Shown: positions 9,673-18,619, counted from the stretch's first letter. The stretch: DNA of 64,000 nucleotides from an uncultured Coriobacteriaceae bacterium (GCA_949294735.1 CASFII010000007.1:1-64000); one strand, 5' to 3'. Notes: a model not told the origin generated them from the letters alone. Numbers and translations: made by a program.

Positions 9673-10605
9673 AATCAACTTCGTACAAAGCTCTGGGAAG
9701 CTAATCTCTGCAACTCTGGCAGCGTCTGGCAGCAATGACGTACTGGTCATGCCAGGCAAGGTATTTGTTTCTAAAATCCAAGGAGTATTGTTTGCATCAA
9801 TAATAAAGTCGGAGCGTGAAACGCCCTTACAATGAAGTGCCTTGTGGGCTTTGCAAGCAGCTTCTTGCAATTGTTTTGTCAATTCTTCAGAAAGAGGTGC
9901 AGGGCAAATATGCTGCGATCCACCAGGTGCATACTTTGATTCGTAATCATAGAAGCCATGCTGAGGGACAATTTCAATAACAGGGAGCGCCAAAAGCTCT
10001 TCGTTGCCAAGTACAGCAACCGTTACTTCCGTCCCAGAAATATATTGTTCAATCAGAATATCGCCGTATGATTCGGCTGCTTTGATTGCTTGTGATAATT
10101 CTTCAGCAGTTTTAGTAATATAAACGCCCAGTGCACTTCCTTCAGAGGAAGGTTTTACCACGCAGGTGCTCCCCAGCTGATGCATCACTTCTTCTACATT
10201 TACGGTATCTTCATTTGTCAGACGTATGGATTGCGGCGTATGTAGTCCAGCCTCTTCGTAGAAAAGCTTTGCCTTTGCTTTATCGATTGCCGTAGCACTA
10301 GACCAGATGCCAGAACCAATGTAGGGCAAACCAGCAATTTCCAAAAAGCCTTGCAGGGTGCCATCTTCAGCATGTTGACCATGAACACAAAGAAACGCAA
10401 CGTCAAAGTTTCCACCAATGAGTGTTATAAGGTCTTGTTTGTCTGCAGGATCTAGTTGAGTAACTTGAAAACCAGCTTCTACCAAAGCATCGTGAGCACC
10501 TTTGCCGGAAGCAAGCGAAACTTCCCTTTCTCCACTGGTACCACCAGCAAGCAACGCTACCTTACATGTTGCAGGTACAAGCTTCTTGGAACCTAAGCTA
10601 CTCAT
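9655..10605 (-). CDS. ddl: D-alanine--D-alanine ligase
   Basis: Cytoplasmic ATP-grasp ligase making D-Ala-D-Ala for peptidoglycan. The N-terminal AGGTSGEREVSLASG, HGQHAEDGTLQGFLE, GLPYIGSG, the ATP-binding KPSSEGSALGV and the C-terminal LETNTLPGMTSTSLLP are all family signatures. I take the ATG at 10605 (316 residues) because GGTGGAG precedes it closely; the frame runs 23 codons further up without a better start. It stands alone and diverges from rlmN. Its last codons fall within the 13-bp tandem repeat. Confidence 0.93.
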   Translation of the reverse strand: MSSLGSKKLVPATCKVALLAGGTSGEREVSLASGKGAHDALVEAGFQVTQLDPADKQDLITLIGGNFDVAFLCVHGQHAEDGTLQGFLEIAGLPYIGSGIWSSATAIDKAKAKLFYEEAGLHTPQSIRLTNEDTVNVEEVMHQLGSTCVVKPSSEGSALGVYITKTAEELSQAIKAAESYGDILIEQYISGTEVTVAVLGNEELLALPVIEIVPQHGFYDYESKYAPGGSQHICPAPLSEELTKQLQEAACKAHKALHCKGVSRSDFIIDANNTPWILETNTLPGMTSTSLLPDAARVAEISFPELCTKLIEYALD

Positions 10606-10760
10606 TTCTCCACCTTCGTAAACTTCGGTATAATCACTGCTCAAATGAGCACCTCGAACGCCTTGCTTTTGCAAGCGTTCCTAAGAGGCAAAGAGATTTT
10701 ATAGCAGAATTGAAGTACTGGGGTGCATAAGTCACTAAATTAGCGGAACGGATTGCGGTA

Positions 10761-11798
10761 ATGAAGCAATTTTCACAAAGTGAAGTGGTTCGCCTGCTGG
10801 CAGAAAAGGGACTTCCTAAATTTCGTGCCGACCAAGTTTTACAATGGATGTACCAAAAGGGAGTGTTTGACTATTCCCAGATGACAAATTTGTCAAAAGC
10901 GTTGCGCGAAGAGCTCGCCGAAAGTTTTCCCCTTGCTCCAGCTGAAGAAATTGACAAAAGAATTTCTGCCGATGGAACCCGTAAATACGTGCTTCGCTAT
11001 GAAGACGGTGCTTGTGTTGAAACTGTTGCTATGCCCAGCACTGAAAACTCTCAAAAAGACCGCTTGAGTGTTTGCTTTTCCACTCAGGTAGGCTGTGCAA
11101 TGGCGTGCGCATTTTGTGCCACAGGCCAGGGAGGTTTTACGCGTAACCTTTCTGCTGGCGAAATGGTGGAACAAATTCTGCATGCGCAAAAAGATATTGG
11201 CGAACGCATCACTAATGTTGTTGCCATGGGTCAAGGAGAGCCCTTTTTAAATTACGACAACACCATCGAAGCGCTTCGCATCATAAACAACAAAAAATTC
11301 CTTGGTATTGGAGCCCGCCATATTACTGTTTCTACCTGCGGAATTATAAAAGGCATTGACCAATTTGCTAACGAACCAGAACAGTTTACTTTAGCAATTT
11401 CTCTGCACGCCGCACGCCAGGAAGTACGCGACAAACTTATGCCCCATGTTGCTTCACAACCACTCCCCCAGCTTAAAAAGGCTTTGGAACGCTATATTGC
11501 GAAAACCAACCGGCGACCCAGCTTTGAATACTTACTTATGCAGGGTGTAAACGACAGCAAACAAGATTTAGAAGCGCTGCTAGCATTTTGCGATGGTTTG
11601 CTGTGCCATGTAAACCTTCTCCCTTTAAACGAAGTACCTGGTTCTCCTCTGAAGCCAGCTGCACCTCAAACAGTGCGATTATGGACTAGTACGCTGGGAG
11701 AACATCATATTGAAGCCACTTTGCGAAAATCCCGCGGATCCGATATTGCTGGAGCATGCGGTCAACTCAAAAACACCATCTGGAAAAACCTTAGCTAA
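10761..11798 (+). CDS. rlmN: Dual-specificity RNA methyltransferase RlmN
   Basis: A radical-SAM enzyme of 345 residues that methylates C2 of A2503 in 23S rRNA and A37 in some tRNAs. The cluster motif is CAMACAFC, followed by GQGGFTRNL and VAMGQGEPFLN. ISLHAARQEVRDKLMP and NLLPLNEVPGS are typical of the family, and CG near the C-terminus (GACGQL) supplies the second catalytic cysteine. The gene is monocistronic, with a bidirectional hairpin downstream. Confidence 0.96.
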   Translation: MKQFSQSEVVRLLAEKGLPKFRADQVLQWMYQKGVFDYSQMTNLSKALREELAESFPLAPAEEIDKRISADGTRKYVLRYEDGACVETVAMPSTENSQKDRLSVCFSTQVGCAMACAFCATGQGGFTRNLSAGEMVEQILHAQKDIGERITNVVAMGQGEPFLNYDNTIEALRIINNKKFLGIGARHITVSTCGIIKGIDQFANEPEQFTLAISLHAARQEVRDKLMPHVASQPLPQLKKALERYIAKTNRRPSFEYLLMQGVNDSKQDLEALLAFCDGLLCHVNLLPLNEVPGSPLKPAAPQTVRLWTSTLGEHHIEATLRKSRGSDIAGACGQLKNTIWKNLS

Positions 11799-11812
11799 GA
11801 TAAAACCAAAAT

Positions 11813-11838
11813 AATAAGCCCCAAAACTGGGGCTTATT
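11813..11838. terminator. Bidirectional hairpin between rlmN and parB
   Basis: A perfect 10-bp stem AATAAGCCCC / GGGGCTTATT with a 6-nt loop lies between converging rlmN and parB. A-rich sequence precedes it and a short T-run lies within the stem foot, so it can serve both directions. Confidence 0.65.
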
Positions 11839-11948
11839 AAGGGTTATATAGAAGCTAGAACAATGGATTCTGTCCTATGGCCCTAAAACAGCACCTTTTG
11901 TCCAATAGCTCAACCTAGAGCATTAAATCTTGAACTACATTCCGGACT

Positions 11949-13043
11949 TTACTTGTCTTCTTCGCTTCCTGTAAGTTGTACGAACAAACGTTCTAATTCT
12001 GATTCGTCTTTGAACTCAATTTCAATTTTGTTCTTACCCTTGGAAGACTTCACACGAACATTGGTGTGCAGAATATCTTTGAGCTCACGCGCAACCTTTT
12101 TGTACGAAGGAGGAAGAGGCGTACGTGAAGATTCTCCAGCCGCTGGCTTTTTGCCAGAAAGCAAGCGCGCAATAGCTTCTGCTTCGCGAACCGTAATCTG
12201 CTCTGCCTTCATCTTTTCAGTGAGCTTCTTGCGCCCTTCTTTGGTAGGAATAGAAAGAATAGCACGAGCATGACCAGCGGTAATCTTTTCCTCAAAAAGC
12301 AACTGCTGTGCATCCTCTGGAAGCTCAAGCAGTCGTAGCGCATTAGCAACCGTAGAACGACCCTTTGACATTGCCTGGGCAACATCAGACTGAGTCATCT
12401 TGCAACGTTCCATCAGACGACGGTATCCATACGCTTCTTCAATAGGGTTCAAATCTGAACGCTGGACGTTTTCAATCAAGGCTAATTCAAGAGCTTTGTC
12501 ATCATTAGCTTCTTTGATGCGAACAGGGATAGTTTTAAGACCCAGTTTTCTGCAAGCCTGCCAACGGCGTTCGCCAGCAATAATCTGATAAGATTGCGGA
12601 CCCGTTGCGCGAACCAAAATAGGTTGCAACAATCCGTCTTTTTCAATGGAGGCTGCCAGTTCTTCAATTTCTTCAGGCTTGAAATTAGTACGAGGCTGAT
12701 CAGGGTTAGGTACTACTGAAGACAAAGGTACTTCGTCAAGTTTGCGTTCAATAACTGCCTGAATGGTTAATTCTTCAACAGCTTCCGGGGAAGCAGCCTT
12801 TGTTGCTTCCTTTTCGCTTGTCTTTTGCTTTTCAGGTCGTGGATGCGTTGGAACTCCAATTTCTACAATCTCGTCAGCAGGAAGTTCTGCTTCAACAACA
12901 ATACGCTCACGGGCAGGAGTAGGAGCCTTTTCTGAGGCAACCTGTTTACCTTGTTTACGTTCAGTTGTTTGTACTTCTTCAGGGGCACCGCCTAACAGAG
13001 AGTCTAATCCACGGCCTAATCCCGATTTTGCTGCTTTAGCCAC
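11949..13043 (-). CDS. parB: Chromosome partitioning protein ParB
   Basis: A 364-residue CTP-dependent DNA clamp that loads at parS. The N-terminus begins with the GLGRGLDSLL box, then a charged linker of about 110 residues, then VPNPDQPRTNF and the CTP-binding segment with GERRWQACRKLGL. A helix-turn-helix that reads parS (MTQSDVAQAMSKGRSTVANALRLL) and a basic C-terminal dimerisation domain follow. It starts with GTG and overlaps parA by 8 nt, so translation is coupled. Four parS sites lie just upstream of parA. Confidence 0.96.
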   Translation of the reverse strand: MAKAAKSGLGRGLDSLLGGAPEEVQTTERKQGKQVASEKAPTPARERIVVEAELPADEIVEIGVPTHPRPEKQKTSEKEATKAASPEAVEELTIQAVIERKLDEVPLSSVVPNPDQPRTNFKPEEIEELAASIEKDGLLQPILVRATGPQSYQIIAGERRWQACRKLGLKTIPVRIKEANDDKALELALIENVQRSDLNPIEEAYGYRRLMERCKMTQSDVAQAMSKGRSTVANALRLLELPEDAQQLLFEEKITAGHARAILSIPTKEGRKKLTEKMKAEQITVREAEAIARLLSGKKPAAGESSRTPLPPSYKKVARELKDILHTNVRVKSSKGKNKIEIEFKDESELERLFVQLTGSEEDK

Positions 13044-14037
13044 GGCTAATCACTTCCTTTGCTAGATCAATATAGGACTGAGCACCCTTACCTGAAGGGT
13101 CATACTGTGTAATAGGTTGACCGAAGCTAGGTGCTTCGGAAAGTTTTACGGTGCGAGGAATAAGGGTATTGAATACTGTTTTGCCAAAGTAATTACGTAC
13201 TTCGTCAACAACCTGGCGAGCAAGAACCGTACGTCCATCATACATGGTAAGAAGTACACCGTAGATGTCTAACGTAGGATTCAGGCGGTTTTTGACACGT
13301 TTCATTGAATCAAGAAGTTTTGTCACACCTTCCAGCGCATAGAATTCGCACTGAATGGGAATGAGAAGCTTGTCAGCTGCTACCAAAGCATTCACAGTTA
13401 AAAGACCAAGAGAAGGTGGGCAGTCAATCATAATGTAGTCATACTTACCGCGCAGGCTTCCTACGGCGTCTTTTAAGCGATTCTCACGGGCCATTTCTGC
13501 AACAAGCTCTACTTCTGCCCCAGCAAGATTAATGGTAGCTGGAACAAGGTCTAAGCCCTCACAAACGTCAGGGATAATAACGTCCTGGATAGGAACATCG
13601 TTTAGTAGAACGTCATAAACACAATTCTGGATTGCGCTCTTATCGATTCCTAAGCCGCTAGAAGAATTACCTTGCGGGTCAAGGTCAACCAGAAGTACCT
13701 GTTTGCCCATTTCGCCCAAAGCTGCGGAAAGATTAATAGCGGTAGTAGATTTTCCAACACCGCCTTTTTGATTAATGATTGCAACGATCTTTGTCTGACC
13801 AATAACATGCTGTACTGGCTTCTTGTCTTTATATGATTTAATAGGAGTAGAAACCACTTCAGAATAGTCACGTGCAGACTTAGGCTGTACCTCACGTTCA
13901 ACTACGGCAGCATTTTCAACCTCTTCGAGGTCTTCATATGCTTCTTCATTTGATTCTTCGGCGATTTCTTCGACTGATTGCGAAAGAGTTTCGACTTCTT
14001 GGTGTCGCTCTTTCTTGAGACTGTCAAACCAACCCAC
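13036..14037 (-). CDS. parA: Chromosome partitioning ATPase ParA (Soj)
   Basis: A 333-residue deviant-Walker ATPase that moves ParB-DNA complexes. The P-loop is NQKGGVGKSTTAINL, with DLDPQGNSSSGLG and DYIMIDCPPSLGLLTVNAL following. Before the ATPase there is an unusual acidic extension of about 75 residues (rich in Glu, with VEEIAEESNEEAYEDLEEVE), absent from typical Soj proteins. The start is GTG with AAAGGGG six nt upstream. It is the first gene of parAB, downstream of rsmG. Confidence 0.95.
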   Translation of the reverse strand: MGWFDSLKKERHQEVETLSQSVEEIAEESNEEAYEDLEEVENAAVVEREVQPKSARDYSEVVSTPIKSYKDKKPVQHVIGQTKIVAIINQKGGVGKSTTAINLSAALGEMGKQVLLVDLDPQGNSSSGLGIDKSAIQNCVYDVLLNDVPIQDVIIPDVCEGLDLVPATINLAGAEVELVAEMARENRLKDAVGSLRGKYDYIMIDCPPSLGLLTVNALVAADKLLIPIQCEFYALEGVTKLLDSMKRVKNRLNPTLDIYGVLLTMYDGRTVLARQVVDEVRNYFGKTVFNTLIPRTVKLSEAPSFGQPITQYDPSGKGAQSYIDLAKEVISRG

Positions 14038-14119
14038 AGAATACCCCTTTCTATGTTTTGCCTTATAAAGGCACTGCTCCGTTTGTGGTATTACCTATTC
14101 AGTTGTTTTATAAAAAGAA

Positions 14120-14135
14120 TGTTTCACGTGAAACA
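14120..14135. promoter_or_regulatory. parS site 1
   Basis: Exact 16-bp palindrome TGTTTCACGTGAAACA, the bacterial parS consensus bound by ParB, about 80 bp upstream of parA. Confidence 0.97.
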
Positions 14136-14187
14136 TCTTCGTATTAGTAAATTTGTACTAGCAAGGTATCTAACTTCGCGTTTTGAT

Positions 14188-14203
14188 TGTTTCACGTGAA
14201 ACA
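14188..14203. promoter_or_regulatory. parS site 2
   Basis: Exact parS palindrome, extended by AT on each side (GATTGTTT / AAACAATC), 68 bp from site 1. Confidence 0.97.
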
Positions 14204-14349
14204 ATCTACCTTCAACAGTACAATATCTGTGAGTTCTCAACCAGTTGGAAAGTATAGAGTAAGAAAAATTACTTGCATAGCGAAAAATAGAAAAATAATC
14301 GACTAGTTTACAAAAATTATAATCTCGTTCTCATTAAAAAAGAGATGAT

Positions 14350-14365
14350 TGTTTCACGTGAAACA
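14350..14365. promoter_or_regulatory. parS site 3 inside a 34-bp palindrome
   Basis: Exact parS core. The symmetry continues without mismatch to 34 bp (14341-14374, AGAGATGATTG on the left mirrored on the right). The longer palindrome may also fold as a terminator. Confidence 0.97.
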
Positions 14366-14408
14366 ATCATCTCTTGCATTGTAAAGAATAGAAAGTATTT
14401 CAAATCGA

Positions 14409-14424
14409 TGTTTCACGTGAAACA
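14409..14424. promoter_or_regulatory. parS site 4
   Basis: Exact parS palindrome 24 bp before the rsmG stop codon. The four sites occupy only about 305 bp of the 410-bp rsmG-parA gap; the rest of that gap is AT-rich and holds no gene. Confidence 0.97.
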
Positions 14425-14447
14425 TCTCATGAAGAACTACCTATTTT

Positions 14448-15116
14448 TTACTTTGAAACCAGTGGTCTCTTTTGAGCTAAACCAGACTTACGAGGAAGCT
14501 TAATCTGCGGATCACTAACTTTTTCAAACGTGAGAATACAACGTTGATTATCAGCAAGCATAAACTCATTCTTACGTAAAAGCTTCATTCCAACCATTTT
14601 TTGAATTGCGAGCGCAGTTTCCAATTCTTCAGAATCTAACTTAGCTTTATAACAAATTAGATGGCCACCCAGTTGCAGCAGGGGAGCAGCTAGTTCTAAT
14701 AATGAAACAAGCTGCGTTAAGGCACGAGCTGTAATGACAGCAAATTCTCCTGCTCTTTCTCTTCCGAGATCTTCAATCCTGCCGTGATACGTACTTACAT
14801 AATCCTGGAGACCAAGTTCTTTAATAATGTGATCTAACACATCTGTCTTTTTACGCACTGCATCTACAAGGAGCGTTTCTCGCTTAGTGACAACAGCTAA
14901 CGGAATTCCAGGAAATCCCCCGCCAGTTCCTAAGTCTGCATATTTACCATCATGTGCCTGCATAATTTCAGGAAGTCCTGTTAAACTATCTTCTACATGA
15001 AGAAGTTGTCCTTCTTCATATGAGGAAATGCGCGTGAGATTAGTAATTTCGTTTGCTTTAAGTACTAATTCCAGATGTTTATTAATCAATCCACGGTCTT
15101 CAGCTGAGATTTCCAT
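14448..15116 (-). CDS. rsmG: 16S rRNA (guanine527-N7)-methyltransferase RsmG
   Basis: A 222-residue SAM-dependent enzyme (GidB) that methylates G527 of 16S rRNA. The SAM site YADLGTGGGFPGIPLAV is clear, followed by VRKKTDVLDHIIKELGL and VITARALTQLVSLLELAAPLL. The C-terminus (IKLPRKSGLAQKRPL) is the conserved RsmG ending. Its place ahead of parAB near the origin is the usual one. AAAGGCG lies upstream of the ATG. Confidence 0.95.
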   Translation of the reverse strand: MEISAEDRGLINKHLELVLKANEITNLTRISSYEEGQLLHVEDSLTGLPEIMQAHDGKYADLGTGGGFPGIPLAVVTKRETLLVDAVRKKTDVLDHIIKELGLQDYVSTYHGRIEDLGRERAGEFAVITARALTQLVSLLELAAPLLQLGGHLICYKAKLDSEELETALAIQKMVGMKLLRKNEFMLADNQRCILTFEKVSDPQIKLPRKSGLAQKRPLVSK

Positions 15117-15178
15117 AAAGCGCCTTTCATGGTGTACGTTAGATACGTGTATTGTAGCGTATCGAATAATTACAAAGG

Positions 15179-15575
15179 GAATCCCAAGGAGATAAGTCTT
15201 TTGGGTTTTAAAGAGTCTTGTTTGCGAGTGTAGACAGCTGGGTTTCCGGACACCCGCAAAGCTACCGTTTGCTTACGCTCACCTATGCGCTTTGCTGCTT
15301 CGCTTCAATAGTAAATAGTACAGTTTGAAGCTCAGAGTGTCCTTCAACCCAGCTGCCTACACTCAGCAAACACCCTGAAGCCCGAAAACAAGTCTGAGCT
15401 TCATGCTTTCCTATTTTAATGTGAAGCGAAGCAGCGCGACGCATAGTGAGAAGCCTTTGGCTTCGAACGATAGGAGCGCGTCGAAGTTGGAGGGCTTCAG
15501 GATGTTTGCTACATATGAGGATAGAACCCACAAAACACGTCCCCTTGGTTTTCCCTTGGTTTTCCGCCCCCTTGG
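15179..15575. repeat. REP-flanked structured element, copy A (two modules)
   Basis: This non-coding stretch upstream of rsmG holds two modules in opposite orientation. Module 1 has an 18-bp stem (15366-15383 with 15492-15509, one mismatch) around a 108-bp core. Module 2 has a 28-bp stem (15226-15253 with 15337-15364, a few mismatches) around an 83-bp core. The cores are related (TGAAGCGAAGCAGC, GCATAG, CTGAGCTTCA) but the two stems are unrelated in sequence. Degenerate REP-like hairpins with CCCAAAAGAC and ACGTCCCCTTGG motifs bound it. A second copy lies at 33564-33822. No protein is encoded that I can support. Confidence 0.75.
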
Positions 15576-15597
15576 TTACTTGATTCAATTGAAATTA

Positions 15598-15622
15598 AAA
15601 AGCCCACGCAAAGGTGGGCTTT
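15598..15622 (-). terminator. Terminator downstream of jag
   Basis: The stem AAAGCCCAC / GTGGGCTTT with a short loop is followed on the minus strand by TTTTTAATTTC. It lies 24 nt after the jag stop, ending the rpmH-to-jag gene run. Confidence 0.85.
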
Positions 15623-15645
15623 AAATACTTATATATTAGTACTGT

Positions 15646-16224
15646 TTAGTGAGGAATGACCACCACGTGACGAGCAGCACCTTCGCCTTCAGATGCCGTT
15701 TCAACACGGTTATCATCACGAAGCGCAATATGAACGATACGACGCTCATACGGGGTCATCGGACGAAGCTTAATAGAACGATGCTGTGCAACCGCGCGGT
15801 TTGCGGAAGAATGAGCAATAGATTCCAACTTCTGACGTTGACGACTCTTATAACCCTCGACATCAACAACAATAGGGTAGCGGTAGCCGATAGAACGCAC
15901 CGTAATTGCAGAAACTAAGAACTGCAGGGCATCCAAGGTCTTACCATGACGACCAATAAGAACAGCTAAATCATCGCCAGTGATGTCTAGGATAAGTTCA
16001 CCTTCGTCACCCTCATATTCATCAATGGTGATTTCACCAACGTTGAAGTATTTCAAAATATCTTGAAGTGCTGCAATTGCAGTGTCGGCAATACGATCAA
16101 GTTCTTCGTCAGAGATTTCTTGGTCATCAGCGCTTTCAATTTCTTCGACTACTTCTTCATATTCAGAACCATTAAGGTTCTCTGCGTCGAACTCCAATTC
16201 AACGCCTTCAATGTTTTCAGCCAT
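15646..16224 (-). CDS. jag: Jag/KhpB (EloR) RNA-binding protein
   Basis: 192 residues: an acidic N-terminus, a KH domain (about 60-125) with VLIGRHGKTLDALQFLVS, and an R3H domain with the Arg-His signature in SANRAVAQHRSIKLRPMTPYERRIVHIAL. Proteins of this type regulate cell elongation and bind RNA in Gram-positive bacteria. It follows yidC by 39 nt with AAGGAG before its ATG, the standard spoIIIJ-jag arrangement. Confidence 0.92.
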   Translation of the reverse strand: MAENIEGVELEFDAENLNGSEYEEVVEEIESADDQEISDEELDRIADTAIAALQDILKYFNVGEITIDEYEGDEGELILDITGDDLAVLIGRHGKTLDALQFLVSAITVRSIGYRYPIVVDVEGYKSRQRQKLESIAHSSANRAVAQHRSIKLRPMTPYERRIVHIALRDDNRVETASEGEGAARHVVVIPH

Positions 16225-16263
16225 GCTGTACTCCTTAAAAGTAAACGTTTACGCAAGAAAGCT

Positions 16264-17061
16264 TTAGCGCTTTTTCTTTGGCTTCGGCTTTTTAACCCTG
16301 CGTTCCACATCAATCTCAGAAGGTTTAACTTTCTTCGGAGCAGCATTTTCTTCGGCCTGTTCACGTTCATCTTTTGTACGAACAAGATGCTGAGAAATAC
16401 GCTGTTGAATAACTGCGATCAAAGAAGAAGTACTCCAGAACAAAAGTACACCAGCAGGAGAACTCCAACCAATAAAGAGCATCATAATGCTCATACCGCC
16501 AGAAATAGCGAGCATCTGTTTAAACTGATTACCCGGCTTATTGCGATTACCCCACTGCAGAGCAATTGAAGGAACAAAAGTCAGCGTTGCAAACAAAAGC
16601 AATACAATTAAATAGGGAACAAATGTTCCAAATCCCTCGCTCAAAGCATTACCAGGAGTAAGAACCAGGCTCGGAATAATGTTATAGAACGTAAAAGAAG
16701 ATATATCACCAATATGCTTTGGCATGTCGTAGGTCAAAACCTGGAACAAAGCCATAAAGATAGGCATCTGTAAAAAGACCGGTAAGCAACCCATGATAGG
16801 GTTCGATTTTGCCGTTGCCATAACTTTTTGCATTTCTTGCTGCTGGCGAATAGGATTATCCGCATAGCGCTGCTGAATTTTTGCAACTTCTGGCTGCAAC
16901 TTTTGCATGTAGTACGAAGATTTCGCGCTCTGATGCATAAGAGGTGCCACACAAATACGGAAGATAATCGTAATGATGATGATGGCTAAACCCCAGTCAC
17001 CGCAGAAGTTGTAGAAGAATTGAATAATGCTAAATATCCAATCCTTAAACGCTTCCCACAT
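16264..17061 (-). CDS. yidC: Membrane protein insertase YidC (SpoIIIJ type)
   Basis: 265 residues. It is the short Gram-positive type, with membrane segments near residues 20-40, 95-120, 145-170 and 190-225 and a very basic C-terminal tail (RRVKKPKPKKKR) that can contact ribosomes. The conserved arginine of the hydrophilic groove lies in IIIFRICVAPLMHQSAKSS. MQKLQPEVAKIQQRY and NPIMGCLPVFLQMPIFMALFQVL are family signatures. No lipobox precedes the first segment, so it lacks the lipoprotein form seen in Bacillus. Confidence 0.95.
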   Translation of the reverse strand: MWEAFKDWIFSIIQFFYNFCGDWGLAIIIITIIFRICVAPLMHQSAKSSYYMQKLQPEVAKIQQRYADNPIRQQQEMQKVMATAKSNPIMGCLPVFLQMPIFMALFQVLTYDMPKHIGDISSFTFYNIIPSLVLTPGNALSEGFGTFVPYLIVLLLFATLTFVPSIALQWGNRNKPGNQFKQMLAISGGMSIMMLFIGWSSPAGVLLFWSTSSLIAVIQQRISQHLVRTKDEREQAEENAAPKKVKPSEIDVERRVKKPKPKKKR

Positions 17062-17133
17062 ACCTTTTCCTTTCTTCTATACCAAAGAGGCACAAACACG
17101 AAACCCGTTATTTGTTCCTTATATAACCCTTAC

Positions 17134-17391
17134 TTAAGGAACAGGGTCATATCCGTGTCCGCCCCCCGGACGGCAACGTAAAATGCGTTTTGCAGTTAAT
17201 ACAAACCCTTTGCAAAACCCATATCGTTTAAAAGCTATAAGACCATATTCAGAACAAGTAGGCGTAAAACGACACGCATTGGGAAAATGCGGCGAAATAG
17301 CCAGCCGATAAAACATAATAAGACCCACTGCAATATACATTGGTATCTTCTTTATGAAGCCCAAACCTTTATGCAATACGTCAGTTTTCAT
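17134..17391 (-). CDS. yidD: Membrane protein insertion efficiency factor YidD
   Basis: 85 residues with the YidD signature YRLAISPHFPNACRFTPTCSEYGLIAFKRYG and the ending CRPGGGHGYDPVP. It is a small membrane-associated protein that helps YidC-dependent insertion. It overlaps the end of rnpA by 11 nt, as is normal for this locus. Confidence 0.95.
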   Translation of the reverse strand: MKTDVLHKGLGFIKKIPMYIAVGLIMFYRLAISPHFPNACRFTPTCSEYGLIAFKRYGFCKGFVLTAKRILRCRPGGGHGYDPVP

Positions 17392-17743
17392 GTCGTAGTT
17401 CCGAATGATCCAGCGCTTTTTCGCATGCCTGCAGTACTTTACTATAATTCACCTGAGTGAGCGACGATTTTGCAAGAAATATTACGTCGAAACCTGGGAA
17501 AACCCCACCTAAATCATGGCAAAGTGCTCTCATGCGTCGCTTCGCTTTATTTCTCCAGACAGCATTCCCTACTTTTTTACCTGCAATAAAAGCAACACGA
17601 CCATATTGGTCGTGTTGTTCTAAGTTCTTATTTTCGCTGCGTTTCCCTACAATAAGAGTAAGGTAGGGAGTATGCAGGCGTGAGCCGTTTTGAAATAAAG
17701 CGGAAATCTCTGCGCTGGATTTAATAGTATCCAACACAACCAC
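17381..17743 (-). CDS. rnpA: Ribonuclease P protein component
   Basis: 120 residues, basic, with the RnpA signature KVGNAVWRNKAKRRMRAL and the preceding GRVAFIAGKKVGNAV. It binds the RNase P RNA and aids 5' maturation of tRNA. The start is probably GTG 11 nt after rpmH; a second GTG two codons later is possible. Confidence 0.94.
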   Translation of the reverse strand: MVVLDTIKSSAEISALFQNGSRLHTPYLTLIVGKRSENKNLEQHDQYGRVAFIAGKKVGNAVWRNKAKRRMRALCHDLGGVFPGFDVIFLAKSSLTQVNYSKVLQACEKALDHSELRHEN

Positions 17744-17754
17744 CGCTTAAACGG

Positions 17755-17889
17755 TTACACACAAAGACGCTTGCGACCCTTTGCGCGACGTGCAGAAAGA
17801 ACGGCACGACCACCCTTCGTGGCCATACGCGCGCGAAAACCATGACACTTAGCACGCTTGTGAGCGTTTGGTTGATACGTGCGTTTCAT
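17755..17889 (-). CDS. rpmH: 50S ribosomal protein L34
   Basis: A 44-residue protein read from the reverse strand: it begins [20 protein letters not shown] and ends [11 protein letters not shown], the typical L34 sequence with most residues basic. AGGAGA lies upstream of the ATG. It is the first gene of the rpmH-rnpA-yidD-yidC-jag run and borders the likely replication origin. Confidence 0.97.
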   Translation of the reverse strand: MKRTYQPNAHKRAKCHGFRARMATKGGRAVLSARRAKGRKRLCV

Positions 17890-18619
17890 ATATATCTCCT
17901 TTACGGTAGAAAACTCACTTTAACGTTGACAGAGTAACTTCAAAATTATATATACTTACACACGAAAGTCAACGAATTTTCTGTGAAGGCATTCAGATGG
18001 TTTATGAATGCGGAACTGGAAAAAGAGAAAAAATAAACAAGCACAAATGAATAACCTCTTTATCCATGAAGTTTTCCACAAAATCTAATTTTTAATGGTG
18101 GAAAATGTTAAAAACTTTCTCTTCACTCATAAAATGCTGTGGAAAACTTTAAATGTCACCTTTTTACCCTCGCATTAAGTGTAATTTTTGAAATGTATAA
18201 AATTGGCATCTTTAAGAACGATATTCCAAAAAACTAGCTTCTGAACTGGTATTTTACTTATACATTACAAACTAAATTGTAAGGATATAGGACGCTTGTT
18301 CTATTTTTTCTCCTTCGATCAAGGGACTTTAAAAATTACCACTCTTTTAATCTGGGAAAACGTAAATATTTGTAATGTCAAGAGATATTTCAACAATTTA
18401 AAAATTTTTTTAAACAAATTTTTACGCCTGGTTTTTTCTTTTTCAGAGTTTTCCACAATCTTTGAATAAAATGTTGAAAACTTAGAAAATGCCTAATCGA
18501 AACGGTGTAAAAACTTTTTCAATACTTCTTTAGTCATTGGAATTTAATATATTTACGCAGATGGGTAGATTTCAACCACTGAAAACAGCTACAATGCTGC
18601 TGAATTTTCTTGAAAAACA
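17890..18619. other. Probable replication origin (oriC)
   Basis: This AT-rich 730-bp gap lies between rpmH and the genes leading into dnaA, the classic origin position. DnaA-box-like 9-mers are visible: TTATCCATG at 18060, TTTTCCACA at 18072, TGTGGAAAA (the reverse complement) at 18138, and TTTTCCACA at 18449. A related TGGAAAA site is near 18100. Long A/T runs around 18390-18440 could be the unwinding element. No gene is visible in it. Confidence 0.8.

Noticed and set aside
15283-15588. A 101-residue minus-strand ORF over the structured repeat
   Set aside because: It lies wholly inside the repeat element, has no ribosome-binding site and no family features.
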